DNA of 64,000 bases from JAFAQB01 sp045808425 (lineage in GTDB: Archaea; Thermoproteota; Nitrososphaeria; Nitrososphaerales; Nitrososphaeraceae). The DNA lies in NCBI GenBank assembly GCA_045808425.1, contig JBJMFM010000351.1:22212-86211 (forward strand), in the 5' to 3' direction. Below the pieces are notes generated by a model. The model had not been told where the DNA came from. It did no database searches and worked only from the letters and a program-made list of their open reading frames with translations. Position numbers and translations under genes: made by a program. Of the stretch, positions 10,044 to 19,872 are shown one piece after another. How positions within the stretch are numbered: position 1 is the stretch's first letter; every line of letters begins with the position of its first letter.

Positions 10044-10835
10044 TTAGAACATTTCTTGCCTTTTTCTAGCGCTGATGATCTCGGTCCTCAGTTCATCTAT
10101 CACCTTTCTTTGATATTCATGCAGGTCGCTGTCTTCGGTTAACCTTGGCCTCCTGTAATCAACTACAATTTCTTTTTTAACCTTTCCTGGTCTGCTTGTG
10201 AAGATTACGACCTTGTCGCCTAGACACACCGATTCAATTATATTGTGTGTAACGAAAACAATAGTCTTCCTAGTTTTTGCCCAGATCAGCTGTAACTCTA
10301 CTAGAAGTAAGTCTCTAGTTTGAGAATCCAGCCCAGCAAAAGGCTCATCCATTAATAGTACTTCTGGATCCATTACAAGTGCACGAGCAATTGCAACTCT
10401 CTGCTTCATTCCTCCAGACAATTGATAGGTAAATGCTTCAGCAAATTTAGTCAACTGCATCATATCAAGATAATGCATCGCTATTTCGTTCCTTTTTTTC
10501 TTCTCGACACCTGCCATCCTGAGACCGAATTCTACATTTTCAATGACATTGAGCCAGGGAAATAATGCATTTTCCTGGAATACCATGGTTCTATCAGGAC
10601 CAGTCTCTTTTACTGGCCGGCCATTTAGAACAACCTCACCTTCAGTTGGCATATCTAATCCTGCTAAGATATTTAGCAGAGTAGATTTCCCGCATCCTGA
10701 TGGGCCGACGAAACACACAAACTGGCCTTCGTCTACGGATAGATTTACGTTTTCAATTGCTGTCACGTACTCAGTACCGTCAGCCTTTATTCGTCTAAAT
10801 TTCTTAGTAACATTTTTGATCTCAAGCTTAGTCAA
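10044..10835 (-). CDS. ABC transporter ATPase, nitrate/sulfonate/taurine type
   Basis: 263 aa with all ABC ATPase motifs: Walker A GPSGCGKST, Q-loop VFQENALFPW, signature LSGGMKQRVAIARAL, Walker B VLLMDEPFAGLD and the switch His in VFVTHN. The overall pattern (LNILAGLDMPTEGEVVLNGR, FQENALFPWLNV) is that of the SsuB/TauB/NrtD group, which energises uptake of nitrate, sulfonates, taurine or similar anions. No permease or binding protein lies next to it, so it is an orphan ATPase here. The substrate cannot be named from sequence. Confidence 0.88.
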   Translation of the reverse strand: MTKLEIKNVTKKFRRIKADGTEYVTAIENVNLSVDEGQFVCFVGPSGCGKSTLLNILAGLDMPTEGEVVLNGRPVKETGPDRTMVFQENALFPWLNVIENVEFGLRMAGVEKKKRNEIAMHYLDMMQLTKFAEAFTYQLSGGMKQRVAIARALVMDPEVLLMDEPFAGLDSQTRDLLLVELQLIWAKTRKTIVFVTHNIIESVCLGDKVVIFTSRPGKVKKEIVVDYRRPRLTEDSDLHEYQRKVIDELRTEIISARKRQEMF

Positions 10836-11020
10836 TTGTCTAATATGCTCCTAGAAGAGAGGTTGAGATAACCGTAATCTAGAATTTAATCTTATGCCAA
10901 TTCTGTTTGTTATATCATTATAATAGCTTTTAATATGACGATAATCGATTCAATAACCCTACATGCAAATAAACGAAGTAGGACACTCACGAACCTTGGC
11001 ATTTCTTATTAGACTTCGCT

Positions 11021-12202
11021 TTATCGAAGAAGATCTAGTATGTCCTTTATTCTTGCATCTGTTTTGAATCCCCGTGTATTGAAGCTGGTTTTTGAAGCCC
11101 TATAGCCTGATCCCGATAACCTTTCTATGACTTTCTCTATAGAATATGGACTGGTTTTTAATTTAGTGGCAATTTCGTCTGTAACAAAATAGTAAGGAAT
11201 ATCGTCGTGCTCTTCTAAACATGCAGATAGAATAGATCTATTCACCGCGCTATTATTTTCGACACATGTACCGCTTCTCTTCGGATAAGATGTATCCATT
11301 TTTTCAATAAAAATCTTATCAAACAATCTTGTGACCCACAATTGTCCGGCTAAATTAAAGCTATTTCCACATAGACCGCAAACTTCTGACTTACTATATT
11401 CTTTCGCTACCATCCTGTTTCCACAATTCAGACAATGCTGTAGAAACCCTAATTTTTGATGTACCTTGTTTGCTTCGGTACTGCTTAATTTGACTCTTGC
11501 GTAGACCCTGATGTACTGTGAGTAGCTGTGAGCAAATAACGGCTCTATACTTAGTCCAAGCCTGGAGGCAGTCAAACTTATTAATGACAATATAATACGA
11601 ATTGCTATCTCATTTGCATAATGACATCTGATTGCCCTACCATAATATTTACGAAAACAAACATCGTTATATACTCCGCATAATACCGCTGTGTCAGTTG
11701 CAGTAACGGAAATTAGACCCGAATCGAGAACAGATCTGATCACACAGTCAATATATGGAGCAGGAGATCCAAACGGATCCAAATCAACTATGCCAAATCT
11801 ATCACCATTCTCTGCATGAAATGATAAAAGAAACTTACAGGCCTCATTTACTGAAAACTTACATTTTCTTCTGACAAAGTTTAACTGTGCAGTCTTCTTT
11901 GATAACTCTACCGCGAGAGGATTTAAGTCATTTATATAAACTTCGTCGATCTCTGGAACCTCGACTGCAACCCTTAGAGCCCTTGCACCGACTCCACTAA
12001 GTGGATCTCCGAATGTTTTTTTGTTTTTCCTCATATCCTGCAGGAATGCCCTATACGCAAGTATCGATATATCTCGACTCAATTTGGCTGAAGGGTTAAA
12101 GAAAGCCGGGTTCTTTGGCGGAACCCGCTTAGTGAGGGAAAAGGCCGGAACTAGTAACATGGTACTCCCCTCGACAGTTTCGCCTGTATCTTCTATAGAC
12201 AC
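11021..12202 (-). CDS. trm1: tRNA (guanine26-N2)-dimethyltransferase Trm1
   Basis: 393 aa. It methylates G26 of tRNA with S-adenosylmethionine. Class I methyltransferase motifs are seen in DPLSGVGARALRVAVEVPE (motif I region), in DLDPFGSPAPYIDC (the Trm1-specific motif IV) and in FFNPSAKLSRDIS near the N-terminus. A zinc-ribbon-like knuckle (CLNCGNRM...CGLCGNSF) lies around residue 250, followed by the winged C-terminal domain. The start is GTG at 12202. It is divergent from the RNase HII gene with a short shared promoter region. Confidence 0.95.
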   Translation of the reverse strand: MSIEDTGETVEGSTMLLVPAFSLTKRVPPKNPAFFNPSAKLSRDISILAYRAFLQDMRKNKKTFGDPLSGVGARALRVAVEVPEIDEVYINDLNPLAVELSKKTAQLNFVRRKCKFSVNEACKFLLSFHAENGDRFGIVDLDPFGSPAPYIDCVIRSVLDSGLISVTATDTAVLCGVYNDVCFRKYYGRAIRCHYANEIAIRIILSLISLTASRLGLSIEPLFAHSYSQYIRVYARVKLSSTEANKVHQKLGFLQHCLNCGNRMVAKEYSKSEVCGLCGNSFNLAGQLWVTRLFDKIFIEKMDTSYPKRSGTCVENNSAVNRSILSACLEEHDDIPYYFVTDEIATKLKTSPYSIEKVIERLSGSGYRASKTSFNTRGFKTDARIKDILDLLR

Positions 12203-12319
12203 CCTAACAACAAAACATTGGATTTGTATTCAAAAATATAAATCAACAAGTTAGGCTTTAAAAGCAAATCGATAATAAGTACCTCTTCCGTAACAGATCT
12301 CAAAAGGACAAGTGTACTG

Positions 12320-12994
12320 TTGCACCATACAAACGATGGCGTCTTGATAGGGGGAGTTGACGAAGCAGGACGCGGATCAATTATTGGCCCGTTGGTTGTT
12401 GCAGGAATAAGTTTTAAAAAAGCTAGTATTTTGGAATTGCATAAAATTGGTGTTAAGGATTCCAAAGCGTTAACACCGAGGTCACGGGCTAGTCTATTTG
12501 CTCAACTTAAGGAGATCGCCGATTCCGTTTGCATCTACAAAATTGATTGTAACGTAATAGATAACAGTGTATGTTCAAAAAAGTTAAACAAACTGGAAGC
12601 CCAGACGATGGCTCATGTAATAAATAATCTTCATGCTGATAAAGTTTATGTTGACTCGTGTGATGTAAATCCTAACAGATACGAGCATTATATAAGGTCA
12701 TACCTACCCGCACTAAAGCTTAAGTTATACTCCATGCATCATGCAGATAGCCTAAATATCGTCGTTTCCGCGGCTTCGATTGTAGCGAAAATTACCAGAG
12801 ACGAAGAAATCGAGAAGATTCGTAAGACTCATTGCAATATAGGTAGCGGCTATCCATGTGATGATAATACAATGGGATTTATTAGAGACTGGGTGTCAAA
12901 ATACAAACGTGCTCCTAATTTTGCGAGGAAATCTTGGAGACCGTTAAAACTAATGCTCGAAGAAATAGAACAATGCAAATTAAGTCAGTTTTGA
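12320..12994 (+). CDS. rnhB: ribonuclease HII
   Basis: 224 aa. It cleaves RNA in RNA-DNA hybrids and at single ribonucleotides in DNA. The GG(V)DEAGRGSIIGPLVVAG motif supplies the first catalytic Asp-Glu pair, YVDSCDVN the third acidic residue and HHADSLNIVVSAASIVAKI the fourth, with the family-specific tail GSGYPCDDNTMGFI. The start is a TTG at 12320; no ATG fits without removing family sequence. The 3' end overlaps the convergent fibrillarin gene by 10 nt. Confidence 0.95.
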   Translation: MHHTNDGVLIGGVDEAGRGSIIGPLVVAGISFKKASILELHKIGVKDSKALTPRSRASLFAQLKEIADSVCIYKIDCNVIDNSVCSKKLNKLEAQTMAHVINNLHADKVYVDSCDVNPNRYEHYIRSYLPALKLKLYSMHHADSLNIVVSAASIVAKITRDEEIEKIRKTHCNIGSGYPCDDNTMGFIRDWVSKYKRAPNFARKSWRPLKLMLEEIEQCKLSQF

Positions 12995-13704
12995 TCGCAT
13001 TTGGCATATATTATGCTATGGTCCTTGTCAAATGGATCTAGGTTAATTACCTGATTAATATGGAATCCATTGTCCTGTAACCTTTTTGCCTCACGTGCTA
13101 CAACCGCTTTAGGGTCCATGGTTACGTCTATGCTCCTTGTCTTGATTACTACGAGTATTGCTCCTCCTTTTTTAAGATAGGCATGACAGTTTGCTATTGC
13201 AATATCCGTTTGGTCTGCTTGTGCTATATCGGAGTATACCAAGTCTACTTTGCCAAAGATTGAAAAATATGATTGAGGTTTTCTAGCGTCTTCAATTATT
13301 GGTACCACATTTGATCGCTTGGATGCAACGTTCTCTATTAATTCTCTTGCCACTCTTATTGCTGGTTCTACTGCAAACACAATGCCTTCTAGTCCTACTA
13401 TATCTGAGATATGACTTACTGTAGTCCCCGTTGATGCACCAAGATATAAAACTTTAATCGATTTCTTTACTGGCAGATGCTTTAGACCCTTTTTCATTGC
13501 ACCTGCTAGCTTACTTCTGAAAGGGTCCCATATACGATATTCATCTCCTTTGTATCGTACTAGCCTTTCTCCATACACATTATTGCCCTCTACCAAGTTA
13601 AGAGTTGCAAGTTGCCTTTCTCCGTCAACTACAATCCATTTGACAATATGAAAATTAGTATTATCATCATCCTCGACGTAAAGAGAGTTCCTACTATCAG
13701 ACAT
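12985..13704 (-). CDS. flpA: fibrillarin-like rRNA/tRNA 2'-O-methyltransferase
   Basis: 239 aa, the catalytic subunit of archaeal C/D box sRNPs that 2'-O-methylate rRNA and tRNA. The typical YRIWDPFRSKLAGAMKKG leads into the SAM-binding motif KVLYLGASTGTTVSHISD, with later strands LVYSDIAQ and ILVVIKTRSID containing the family Asp and Lys. It is paired with nop5, about 110 nt upstream on the same strand, its obligatory partner. The N-terminus has a short charged extension (EDDDNTN). Confidence 0.95.
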   Translation of the reverse strand: MSDSRNSLYVEDDDNTNFHIVKWIVVDGERQLATLNLVEGNNVYGERLVRYKGDEYRIWDPFRSKLAGAMKKGLKHLPVKKSIKVLYLGASTGTTVSHISDIVGLEGIVFAVEPAIRVARELIENVASKRSNVVPIIEDARKPQSYFSIFGKVDLVYSDIAQADQTDIAIANCHAYLKKGGAILVVIKTRSIDVTMDPKAVVAREAKRLQDNGFHINQVINLDPFDKDHSIIYAKCDQN

Positions 13705-13811
13705 TTCTAATACAGCATTATTTCTATATATTTGGAATATAATCTAACCAGGTTGCATTGGGCTTAAAGTCATGAGTTCGCCATCACTTGTTGGATTACA
13801 AATTCGGGCTC

Positions 13812-15092
13812 TCAATAATACCGCCCCTTTCCAAACTTGTTTTTTACCCTTCTTTTGCTTTTGTTCAATTTACCCTTCCTTGCATGAGAAAATTGTTGAT
13901 GTTGTTGCTGTCTTTGAATATGTTGATTATATTTTCTATTTCTCTCCTTTTCTGAAATGGGTTCTTTATATTTTTCTTTAATTTCCGCAATCCTATGCTC
14001 CAATCTACTTAAAATAGATTCATCTTTGCCGGAGTGACGATATAGATCAATTCTTGCTGCAATTGCAACTTTTGATGCTACAGCCCTTGCGATTTTTCCG
14101 CGTTGCCATTTTGGAGCAGAATGTACCATAGGGTGCTGGAAGAGCAAACCGTGTTTTGGAGGCCTTGCTCCAGACTTGAGGGCTCTAAATAACGCCTTTT
14201 CAGCACCAAGGATCTGAATAGTACTGGCAGATGAGAAAGCTAGTCTACTTAAACTGCCTGCTTTGGATATGAGTCTTGCTCCAACTAAAGCTGTCAATAT
14301 CTGTTTTACATTTGGAGCCACGACCTCCATAGTATTCTCTATATAATCTGCTAGAATCCTGCGTAGCTCAGATTGTGATAAAACCTCATTTGCAATTTTC
14401 TTTAATATCGCAAGACTTTCAGGAGAGGCGTCACCTCCCTTACTTCTCCTTGCTGCATCAACAATGATATCGACCTTTCTATCATGCAGCCCAGCTTCTT
14501 CTAGCATCTGTTTATTGATATTTTTTCTTAGACCAGCTTTCGTCACGATTTCCGCATACAAATTGGGGCTTTGAATCAGATTGTCTAGCTCAGGAAAATG
14601 CAAGCCATACCATTCTCGCATTCGAGTTCCTATAACATTAATTAACTTATCTAGCTCATCTAATGCACTGATCGACTGTATTACGTGCAGATCTAGTTTT
14701 TCGGATGCTTCCTTTACCCTTGTTGATGAAAACTCAATAGCGAAGCTTCTCAGCTGTTGCATAGCTTCCATTTCGTTATTCGCCAGCCTAGATTTTACAA
14801 TTAGTGTAGGTTTTTCATCTTGAATCTTGCTTTGCTGATCCTCTGACATTACATGGCTGTTCAAACCCGACTGTCTTAGAAGGAACGCTATACTTGAATC
14901 GTTAACGGATATGAAATCAAATGAATGTAATATTCCAGTTAGCTGATCGAGTTCTGCAGACCTTTCACCACTTTTGAGTAAACGATATGAATGAATTGGG
15001 TCATCAAATTTCTTTGAGGCTATTAAATTATTACTTTCATCAAATGCTGCGAGTCCTATCTCTAAAAGCAGAACAGAGCAGTTATTAGTCAT
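13812..15092 (-). CDS. nop5: C/D box sRNP scaffold protein Nop5/Nop56/58
   Basis: 426 aa. It binds L7Ae-bound C/D sRNA and recruits fibrillarin. The N-terminal domain (about 1-120) is followed by a coiled-coil region and the Nop domain (about 245-370) with the signature ILTALVGARLISKAGSLSR and the GAEKALFRALKSG ... PKHGLLFQHP stretch. The C-terminal tail is very basic and Gln/Lys-rich (KGKLNKSKRRVKNKFGKGR), typical of the eukaryote-like family. It lies upstream of flpA on the same strand, probably co-transcribed. The length is normal. Confidence 0.95.
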   Translation of the reverse strand: MTNNCSVLLLEIGLAAFDESNNLIASKKFDDPIHSYRLLKSGERSAELDQLTGILHSFDFISVNDSSIAFLLRQSGLNSHVMSEDQQSKIQDEKPTLIVKSRLANNEMEAMQQLRSFAIEFSSTRVKEASEKLDLHVIQSISALDELDKLINVIGTRMREWYGLHFPELDNLIQSPNLYAEIVTKAGLRKNINKQMLEEAGLHDRKVDIIVDAARRSKGGDASPESLAILKKIANEVLSQSELRRILADYIENTMEVVAPNVKQILTALVGARLISKAGSLSRLAFSSASTIQILGAEKALFRALKSGARPPKHGLLFQHPMVHSAPKWQRGKIARAVASKVAIAARIDLYRHSGKDESILSRLEHRIAEIKEKYKEPISEKERNRKYNQHIQRQQQHQQFSHARKGKLNKSKRRVKNKFGKGRYY

Positions 15093-15344
15093 TATTCACT
15101 TCATTCCTTGTATAAGGTTATTAAAAAAGATAGCATTGGCAGTAACATAAGTAGGTTCAAAGATAAATAATTCTAAACCTCATGGATCTATATCATTGTA
15201 ATTATATTCTAATCTTGTAATACAATTCTCAAAGGCTCTTATTTTATAATCTATCCACAAGATAGAAGCTATGCAAATACCATCGATATTCTAATATCGT
15301 ATTATCAATTATATTAAAATAAAAGATTTGCGTTAACATGGTGT

Positions 15345-15782
15345 TTGTTATTTAGAAATAAGAGTAAGAAGGATTCAAAATTGGTAAGAGAAAGGCAGGT
15401 TATTATAACAAGACAAGCTGCTGACGGCATTATTACTTACTCGAAGACATGGCATCCAAACGAAGGAATTTTGATTCTGCGTGGAAAGAGTAATAAGGAT
15501 AAGATAGTCATCGATGGTCTGATTCTTCCTCCGTTTTCTTTACAGGGACCATATTATTCGGGATTCCCAACTTATGATCTACCGTTCGATCTTTCGTACG
15601 TGGGAACGGCACATTCACATCCAAGTGGTTCTAATAGACCATCTCTAGAAGATTTAAATAACTATTTTGGATCGGTGTCAATAATCATCAGTTATCCATA
15701 CGCAGATAATACTATCGCTGCATTTGACAGAGATGGAAACCACATGCAATTAGAGATTATGCCTTTCACGCATGATATCTGA
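15345..15782 (+). CDS. JAMM/MPN+ metalloprotease (candidate ubiquitin-like deconjugase)
   Basis: 145 aa, a stand-alone MPN+ domain. The zinc site is complete: Glu40 (HPNEGILILRG), His90 and His92 (GTAHSHPSGSNRPSLED), Ser100 and Asp103, i.e. E...HxHx7Sx2D. Archaeal JAMM enzymes such as HvJAMM1 cleave isopeptide or linear bonds after the Gly-Gly of ubiquitin-like SAMP proteins. The frame starts at TTG 15345; an ATG at 15338 is out of frame. No neighbour explains its role, but a ubiquitin-like/E1 fusion lies 15 kb away. Enzyme class is secure from the motif; substrate is inferred. Confidence 0.88.
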   Translation: MLFRNKSKKDSKLVRERQVIITRQAADGIITYSKTWHPNEGILILRGKSNKDKIVIDGLILPPFSLQGPYYSGFPTYDLPFDLSYVGTAHSHPSGSNRPSLEDLNNYFGSVSIIISYPYADNTIAAFDRDGNHMQLEIMPFTHDI

Positions 15783-15881
15783 CCTTCTGAGACTTTTGCT
15801 ATATGTATGTTAGACCAATCAAGCAGCTCTTCTAATACGGAACTTCTACAATCGGATCCTGTGTTACAAATTTGACTTCGT

Positions 15882-15893
15882 TTTTTTATATAT
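15882..15893 (+). promoter_or_regulatory. TATA-like box
   Basis: The run ttttttatatat sits about 20-25 nt before the ATG at 15910, the spacing expected for a leaderless archaeal transcript. It supports transcription of the two small genes that follow. Confidence 0.45.
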
Positions 15894-15909
15894 CTTCTTA
15901 TTTTATATT

Positions 15910-16128
15910 ATGCTCATAATTTTCATCGGATTATCTTATTATATCCCAACGAGACCAATTTTAGATATGGAAATAGAAATGACAAGTTCTACAGTAAATA
16001 GTACTGCTGAAATCGCATTACAAAGTAAAAGTGGAGTAAATTATATTTGTACCCTATCCTATGAAAAAATATCTAAACAAAGAGAACAACTGGACCGAGA
16101 TACACAATCGATAAGACAGTACTTTTAA
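15910..16128 (+). CDS. hypothetical small protein (72 aa)
   Basis: Frame from ATG 15910 with a hydrophobic N-terminus (MLIIFIGLSYYIP) and a polar remainder rich in Ser, Thr and Glu. The TATA-like box upstream and the 5-nt gap to the next small gene argue for a two-gene unit. A shorter start exists at 15967. I recognise no family; coding status is uncertain. Confidence 0.33.
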   Translation: MLIIFIGLSYYIPTRPILDMEIEMTSSTVNSTAEIALQSKSGVNYICTLSYEKISKQREQLDRDTQSIRQYF

Positions 16129-16133
16129 GCACG

Positions 16134-16466
16134 TTGACGCTCGAGGAGCTACGCAAGAAAGCCTTCTTCCAAAATACGATTGACGTATGGATAATGTTTT
16201 GTGAGGAAAGAGGGGACGACTGGTGGGATGTTGCTGGTTATAGATCATTTATAGATCACCTTCGTAAGAGCGGCGTCCGGATGCAAAAATTTCCTTTGTG
16301 CATCAAAGAGTCTGGAGGCATATATGAAAGAGGCAGAGACAAAACAAGGTTCTTAGAAGAACTATCTAAACTCTCATCTGATGATGCATCAGCGTATACT
16401 ATAAAGCTGTCAGACCCTTTGCTTACTACAATAAGATCATTTCGTAGCAATAATCCTAGTCAATAA
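16134..16466 (+). CDS. hypothetical protein (110 aa)
   Basis: Starts at TTG 16134 directly behind the preceding small frame. The sequence is charged and looks globular (DVWIMFCEERGDDWWDVAGY, then RFLEELSKLSSDDASAYTIK), with no transmembrane span or known motif. It is convergent with the DppC-like permease gene, 8 nt from its end. Codon pattern and composition look like a real protein; the function is unknown. Confidence 0.55.
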   Translation: MTLEELRKKAFFQNTIDVWIMFCEERGDDWWDVAGYRSFIDHLRKSGVRMQKFPLCIKESGGIYERGRDKTRFLEELSKLSSDDASAYTIKLSDPLLTTIRSFRSNNPSQ

Positions 16467-16474
16467 TATAGAAG

Positions 16475-17857
16475 TCAGATCTTTTTCATCTTAGGATTCA
16501 CTATTGATTCTAAAGCCCTAGAAATTAAGACGAATGAAACGCTTGTGATTCCTATCATTATACCTGGCGGTAGTATCCACCACCACATTCCCCTTGCAGC
16601 AGCGTTTGCAGACTGGGCATCATGTAGGATTACTCCCCAAGTAGGAATTGCAGGATCCCCAAGTCCTATGAAGCTCAATCCGGATTCTCCTAGAATAGCA
16701 GCAGGAACTGACAATGCAATTGTCGCAAAAGCAAAGGGTAATAGCTGCGGTATTATATGCCTGAAAATTATCCTTATGTCTGATTCTCCCATTAGCTTCG
16801 CAGCCTCAACATATGCGTAGCTCTTTATTTGTAGCCCCATGCTTCTACTGATCAGAGCCATGCCTACCCATCCAAATAAGATAAAGAAACCCACTATAAG
16901 AAATAAGCTTCTACCTATCGTTATGGCAAGTATAATCAATATGAACAATACCGGGATATTTATGATAATTTGTACAATTGTCATCATAGTCGGTTCTGTT
17001 CTCTTTCCTTTGTAAGCAGCTATTAATCCATAGAATAATCCTATAAAGGTAGAAACAATTGCCACAGTCAAGCCGATAAATAGGGCTACTGGAGTTCCCC
17101 ATAGTATGCCTATTGATAAGTCGTGGCGTAATTCGTCTGTACCTAACAAGCCATAAACCTTGCCACCAAGGATAAATTCCGAGTTTAGAACTTTATCATT
17201 TTTATCAAAAAAAGAAAAAGTGAGAATTAGCGTGTAAGTACCTTTTAAAACATCCGGTTTGTCCTTTGCTGAAAATAGCATTACTTGTGGCCTCGTGACA
17301 TCCACATCATAGCTATAGCTATTACGATAATTCCTAAGATTATCCTGAATTTCATTTTCCGTTGAGAATATCGTGTCTCTAAAAACATAGTGTTCACCCT
17401 GCGGAGAGGGTAGAGAGGAAGAAATAATGGCAAATGACTCACCGTCTGGCCTTGATAATTCAACATCCACTAGTGGAGGTGTAGAACCATATTGTACGGC
17501 ATAATTTATCATAAAATCGCTAGGAAAGAAGTCATAATTAAAATCAAATTTATAGGAGTGCTTTATTGTGATAATGCCTTCGTCTAACCCGTTTGTAATG
17601 GCGGGATTTCTCAAGATCAAATGTTCTGGCTCTTTCATTGGAGTGAAAATATTGATCCAGCTTGGCATGGCGGCTTTTGGATATTTTATCCAGTAGTTGG
17701 GGTTGCTCCACTGTTTGAATGATTCTAATGGAACAGCAGCAGCAGCATAAAGAGATAGACCAATGAGAAAGAAAAGTATAGTAACTCCTGCTATTCCACT
17801 CTTTAATTTTCGAAATTGAGTTATAAAACCAAACATCATTATTGATATAATGCTCAT
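16475..17857 (-). CDS. ABC transporter permease, DppC/OppC type, with large extracytoplasmic insert
   Basis: 460 aa inner-membrane permease of the peptide/nickel class. The first transmembrane span is at about residues 20-40, followed by an unusually long hydrophilic region (about 45-235) before the LLGTDELRHDLSIGILWGTP motif typical of DppC. Five further spans and the EAA loop (EAAKLMGESDIRIIFRHIIP) come next. Usual DppC proteins are about 300 aa, so about 150 extra residues are predicted to lie outside the cytoplasm. It overlaps the DppB-like gene by 4 nt. No binding protein or ATPase gene is adjacent; these must be elsewhere. The substrate is unknown. Confidence 0.85.
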   Translation of the reverse strand: MSIISIMMFGFITQFRKLKSGIAGVTILFFLIGLSLYAAAAVPLESFKQWSNPNYWIKYPKAAMPSWINIFTPMKEPEHLILRNPAITNGLDEGIITIKHSYKFDFNYDFFPSDFMINYAVQYGSTPPLVDVELSRPDGESFAIISSSLPSPQGEHYVFRDTIFSTENEIQDNLRNYRNSYSYDVDVTRPQVMLFSAKDKPDVLKGTYTLILTFSFFDKNDKVLNSEFILGGKVYGLLGTDELRHDLSIGILWGTPVALFIGLTVAIVSTFIGLFYGLIAAYKGKRTEPTMMTIVQIIINIPVLFILIILAITIGRSLFLIVGFFILFGWVGMALISRSMGLQIKSYAYVEAAKLMGESDIRIIFRHIIPQLLPFAFATIALSVPAAILGESGLSFIGLGDPAIPTWGVILHDAQSANAAARGMWWWILPPGIMIGITSVSFVLISRALESIVNPKMKKI

Positions 17858-18951
17858 CCTATTCTCACCCGCGGATCAAAGTACTGAGACATCAAATCAA
17901 CTATGAACATAGTAATGACAAAAATAAGCGTTGCAACATACGTGAGTCCTATGATCACCGGAATGTCCATTACGCTAATGGCGTTAAACGCAAGTAAACC
18001 CATTCCAGGCCAGTTAAAAACTATTTCGATAAGAAAAGCTCCCCCAAGCGAACCTGAAAGCGATAGAGCAATTGCTGTAAAGGTAGGAGGGGCTGCATTC
18101 TTTAGTGCATGAGAGTACGTTATCTTCCTATGTGAAATCCCTTGTGCTCTTTTGGCTGCTATAAAATCCTCGTTAAAGATATTGATTACATAATAACGCA
18201 CAGTATATGCCCATGCTCCAAAACCGACTAAAACTAATGTGACTAGCGGCAAAATCATATGGTATAAGAGGTCAAAAATGTAATATGGGTCGCTTGGAGA
18301 CGTTACAGGGGTTGCCCTCGAGGGAAATATAGGGAATATGAATGCAAATACGATAATCATCATCATACCTATAAAAAAAGTTGGGACGCTGATGCTAAAT
18401 ATAGCGGATCCTGATGTAAACTTGTCCACTGATGAGCCAGTCCTGCTCGCAGAATATGCGCCAAGATATAGTCCGATAAACGTGATGATGAGTGTAGAAG
18501 TTGTAAATAATAATATGGTATTCGGCAACTTCTCAAGTATTATATTGCTTACCTTTTGTGAGCCTAAATCGCTAGTTAAGAAAAGGGCATTCCCAAGATC
18601 TAAGGTCATAGTTTTGAATAGCTTTGACAATAGAGACTTTGGTGAATACCATGGCTCATCAAGTCCCTGTGCATGAGTTCTAGCACTTATTTGGTTATTG
18701 ATGTAATTTTGAAGCTCTTGTTGAGATTTAAAATGGGAGACCAATTTATTGTCATGGCTAGTCTCTTGTATGACAGACTGTTGTACATTGCGCCGAAGTA
18801 TATCATCCATTGTGGTGCCCAACAATGCGATAGTTATGACAAGAACTGCACAAAGTGTAATGAACATCCTCAGTAACCTGGTAGCCAACAATCGTTTGAA
18901 ACCCATCTTCGGTGATACTATTGGGTTTGCTATTATAATATTTTCAACCAA
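17854..18951 (-). CDS. ABC transporter permease, DppB/OppB type
   Basis: 365 aa. One N-terminal span (about 25-45) and a soluble segment (about 50-125) are followed by five spans and the EAA loop AKRAQGISHRKITYSHALKN. The C-terminal LGGAFLIEIVFNWPGMGLL is the standard DppB ending motif. It forms a coupled pair with the DppC-like gene (4-nt overlap). It is presumably a dipeptide, oligopeptide or metal-chelate importer half; the transported compound is not evident. Confidence 0.87.
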   Translation of the reverse strand: MVENIIIANPIVSPKMGFKRLLATRLLRMFITLCAVLVITIALLGTTMDDILRRNVQQSVIQETSHDNKLVSHFKSQQELQNYINNQISARTHAQGLDEPWYSPKSLLSKLFKTMTLDLGNALFLTSDLGSQKVSNIILEKLPNTILLFTTSTLIITFIGLYLGAYSASRTGSSVDKFTSGSAIFSISVPTFFIGMMMIIVFAFIFPIFPSRATPVTSPSDPYYIFDLLYHMILPLVTLVLVGFGAWAYTVRYYVINIFNEDFIAAKRAQGISHRKITYSHALKNAAPPTFTAIALSLSGSLGGAFLIEIVFNWPGMGLLAFNAISVMDIPVIIGLTYVATLIFVITMFIVDLMSQYFDPRVRIG

Positions 18952-19203
18952 AATGGCTGTGAATCTTCAACTAATTCATAATAGCAAACCCAGGCTAACA
19001 TGCAAGAATGTCATAGTAGGTGATGTACACTGATCATATCAAGTATCTATGTCTATTTGTTATGACCCTGGCAGCCTCTGCTATGCCAATTGGCCTAATT
19101 CAGGAAAGAAACGTTTGGGAAGCTATGCAATATTGCTCGGCTATATATCTCATCTTTTTGTCCATAACATAAAATACATTAAGCGGATCTGCTAATACTG
19201 TGC

Positions 19204-19635
19204 ATGGGCAGTCAGACAAGGTCAGAGTATGAGGGTTTATTGAGACGTCTAGAAGGTCAACTCGGTAACACGTCCCGAAAGGCTGTATCAAGACTGGAAG
19301 TACCTACTCCTCACGTTATCTGGGTCGGTCAGCGGACGATCTTTAGGAACTTTATGGAATTTCCAAAAGCACTCAGAAGAGAGCCAGAAAAATTATTGCT
19401 ATATCTTAACAAGGAACTTGCCTCAGCTGGATATATTGCAGGTGAAAGGGTAATTTTTCTTGGACGTAAAGAACCGTCATCATTTGGAGCATTGATCGAC
19501 AGATACGTTAAGGATTATGTGATTTGCCCAGTGTGCGGCAGTCCTGACACCAGAACGGAAAAAAATAAGAAAGTTGGATTCCTTCTATGCGAAGCATGCG
19601 GTGCAAGATCATCAATTAAAGGTAACTACGCTTAA
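19204..19635 (+). CDS. translation initiation factor aIF2 beta subunit
   Basis: 143 aa, the beta subunit of the heterotrimeric factor that delivers Met-tRNAi to the ribosome. The N-terminal helix region (YEGLLRRLEGQL) binds gamma. The central alpha/beta domain (FRNFMEFPKALRREPEKLL ... GRKEPSSFGALIDRYVKDYV) is diagnostic. The C-terminal zinc ribbon CPVCGSPDTRTEKNKK...CEACGARSSIKG has all four cysteines. The length is normal. Confidence 0.95.
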   Translation: MGSQTRSEYEGLLRRLEGQLGNTSRKAVSRLEVPTPHVIWVGQRTIFRNFMEFPKALRREPEKLLLYLNKELASAGYIAGERVIFLGRKEPSSFGALIDRYVKDYVICPVCGSPDTRTEKNKKVGFLLCEACGARSSIKGNYA

Positions 19636-19872
19636 TTAGTTATAGTCAGGATTGTCAAAATGAATTACAAGCAGTAGATCTTATTGCAGCGACTTTTGGG
19701 AAAAGGGAAAAAAATTTTTACGAGCATATACGGGATATGTATATCCACTTAAATGATGTAGAAATCCACTTGCAAACTATTTTATTATATTTGGGTCAAT
19801 TTATTTTACTTCAGACTGAGATATACTTTACTATGGGTTATAAGTATTAAGTGACTGATCTTCAAAACAGAT

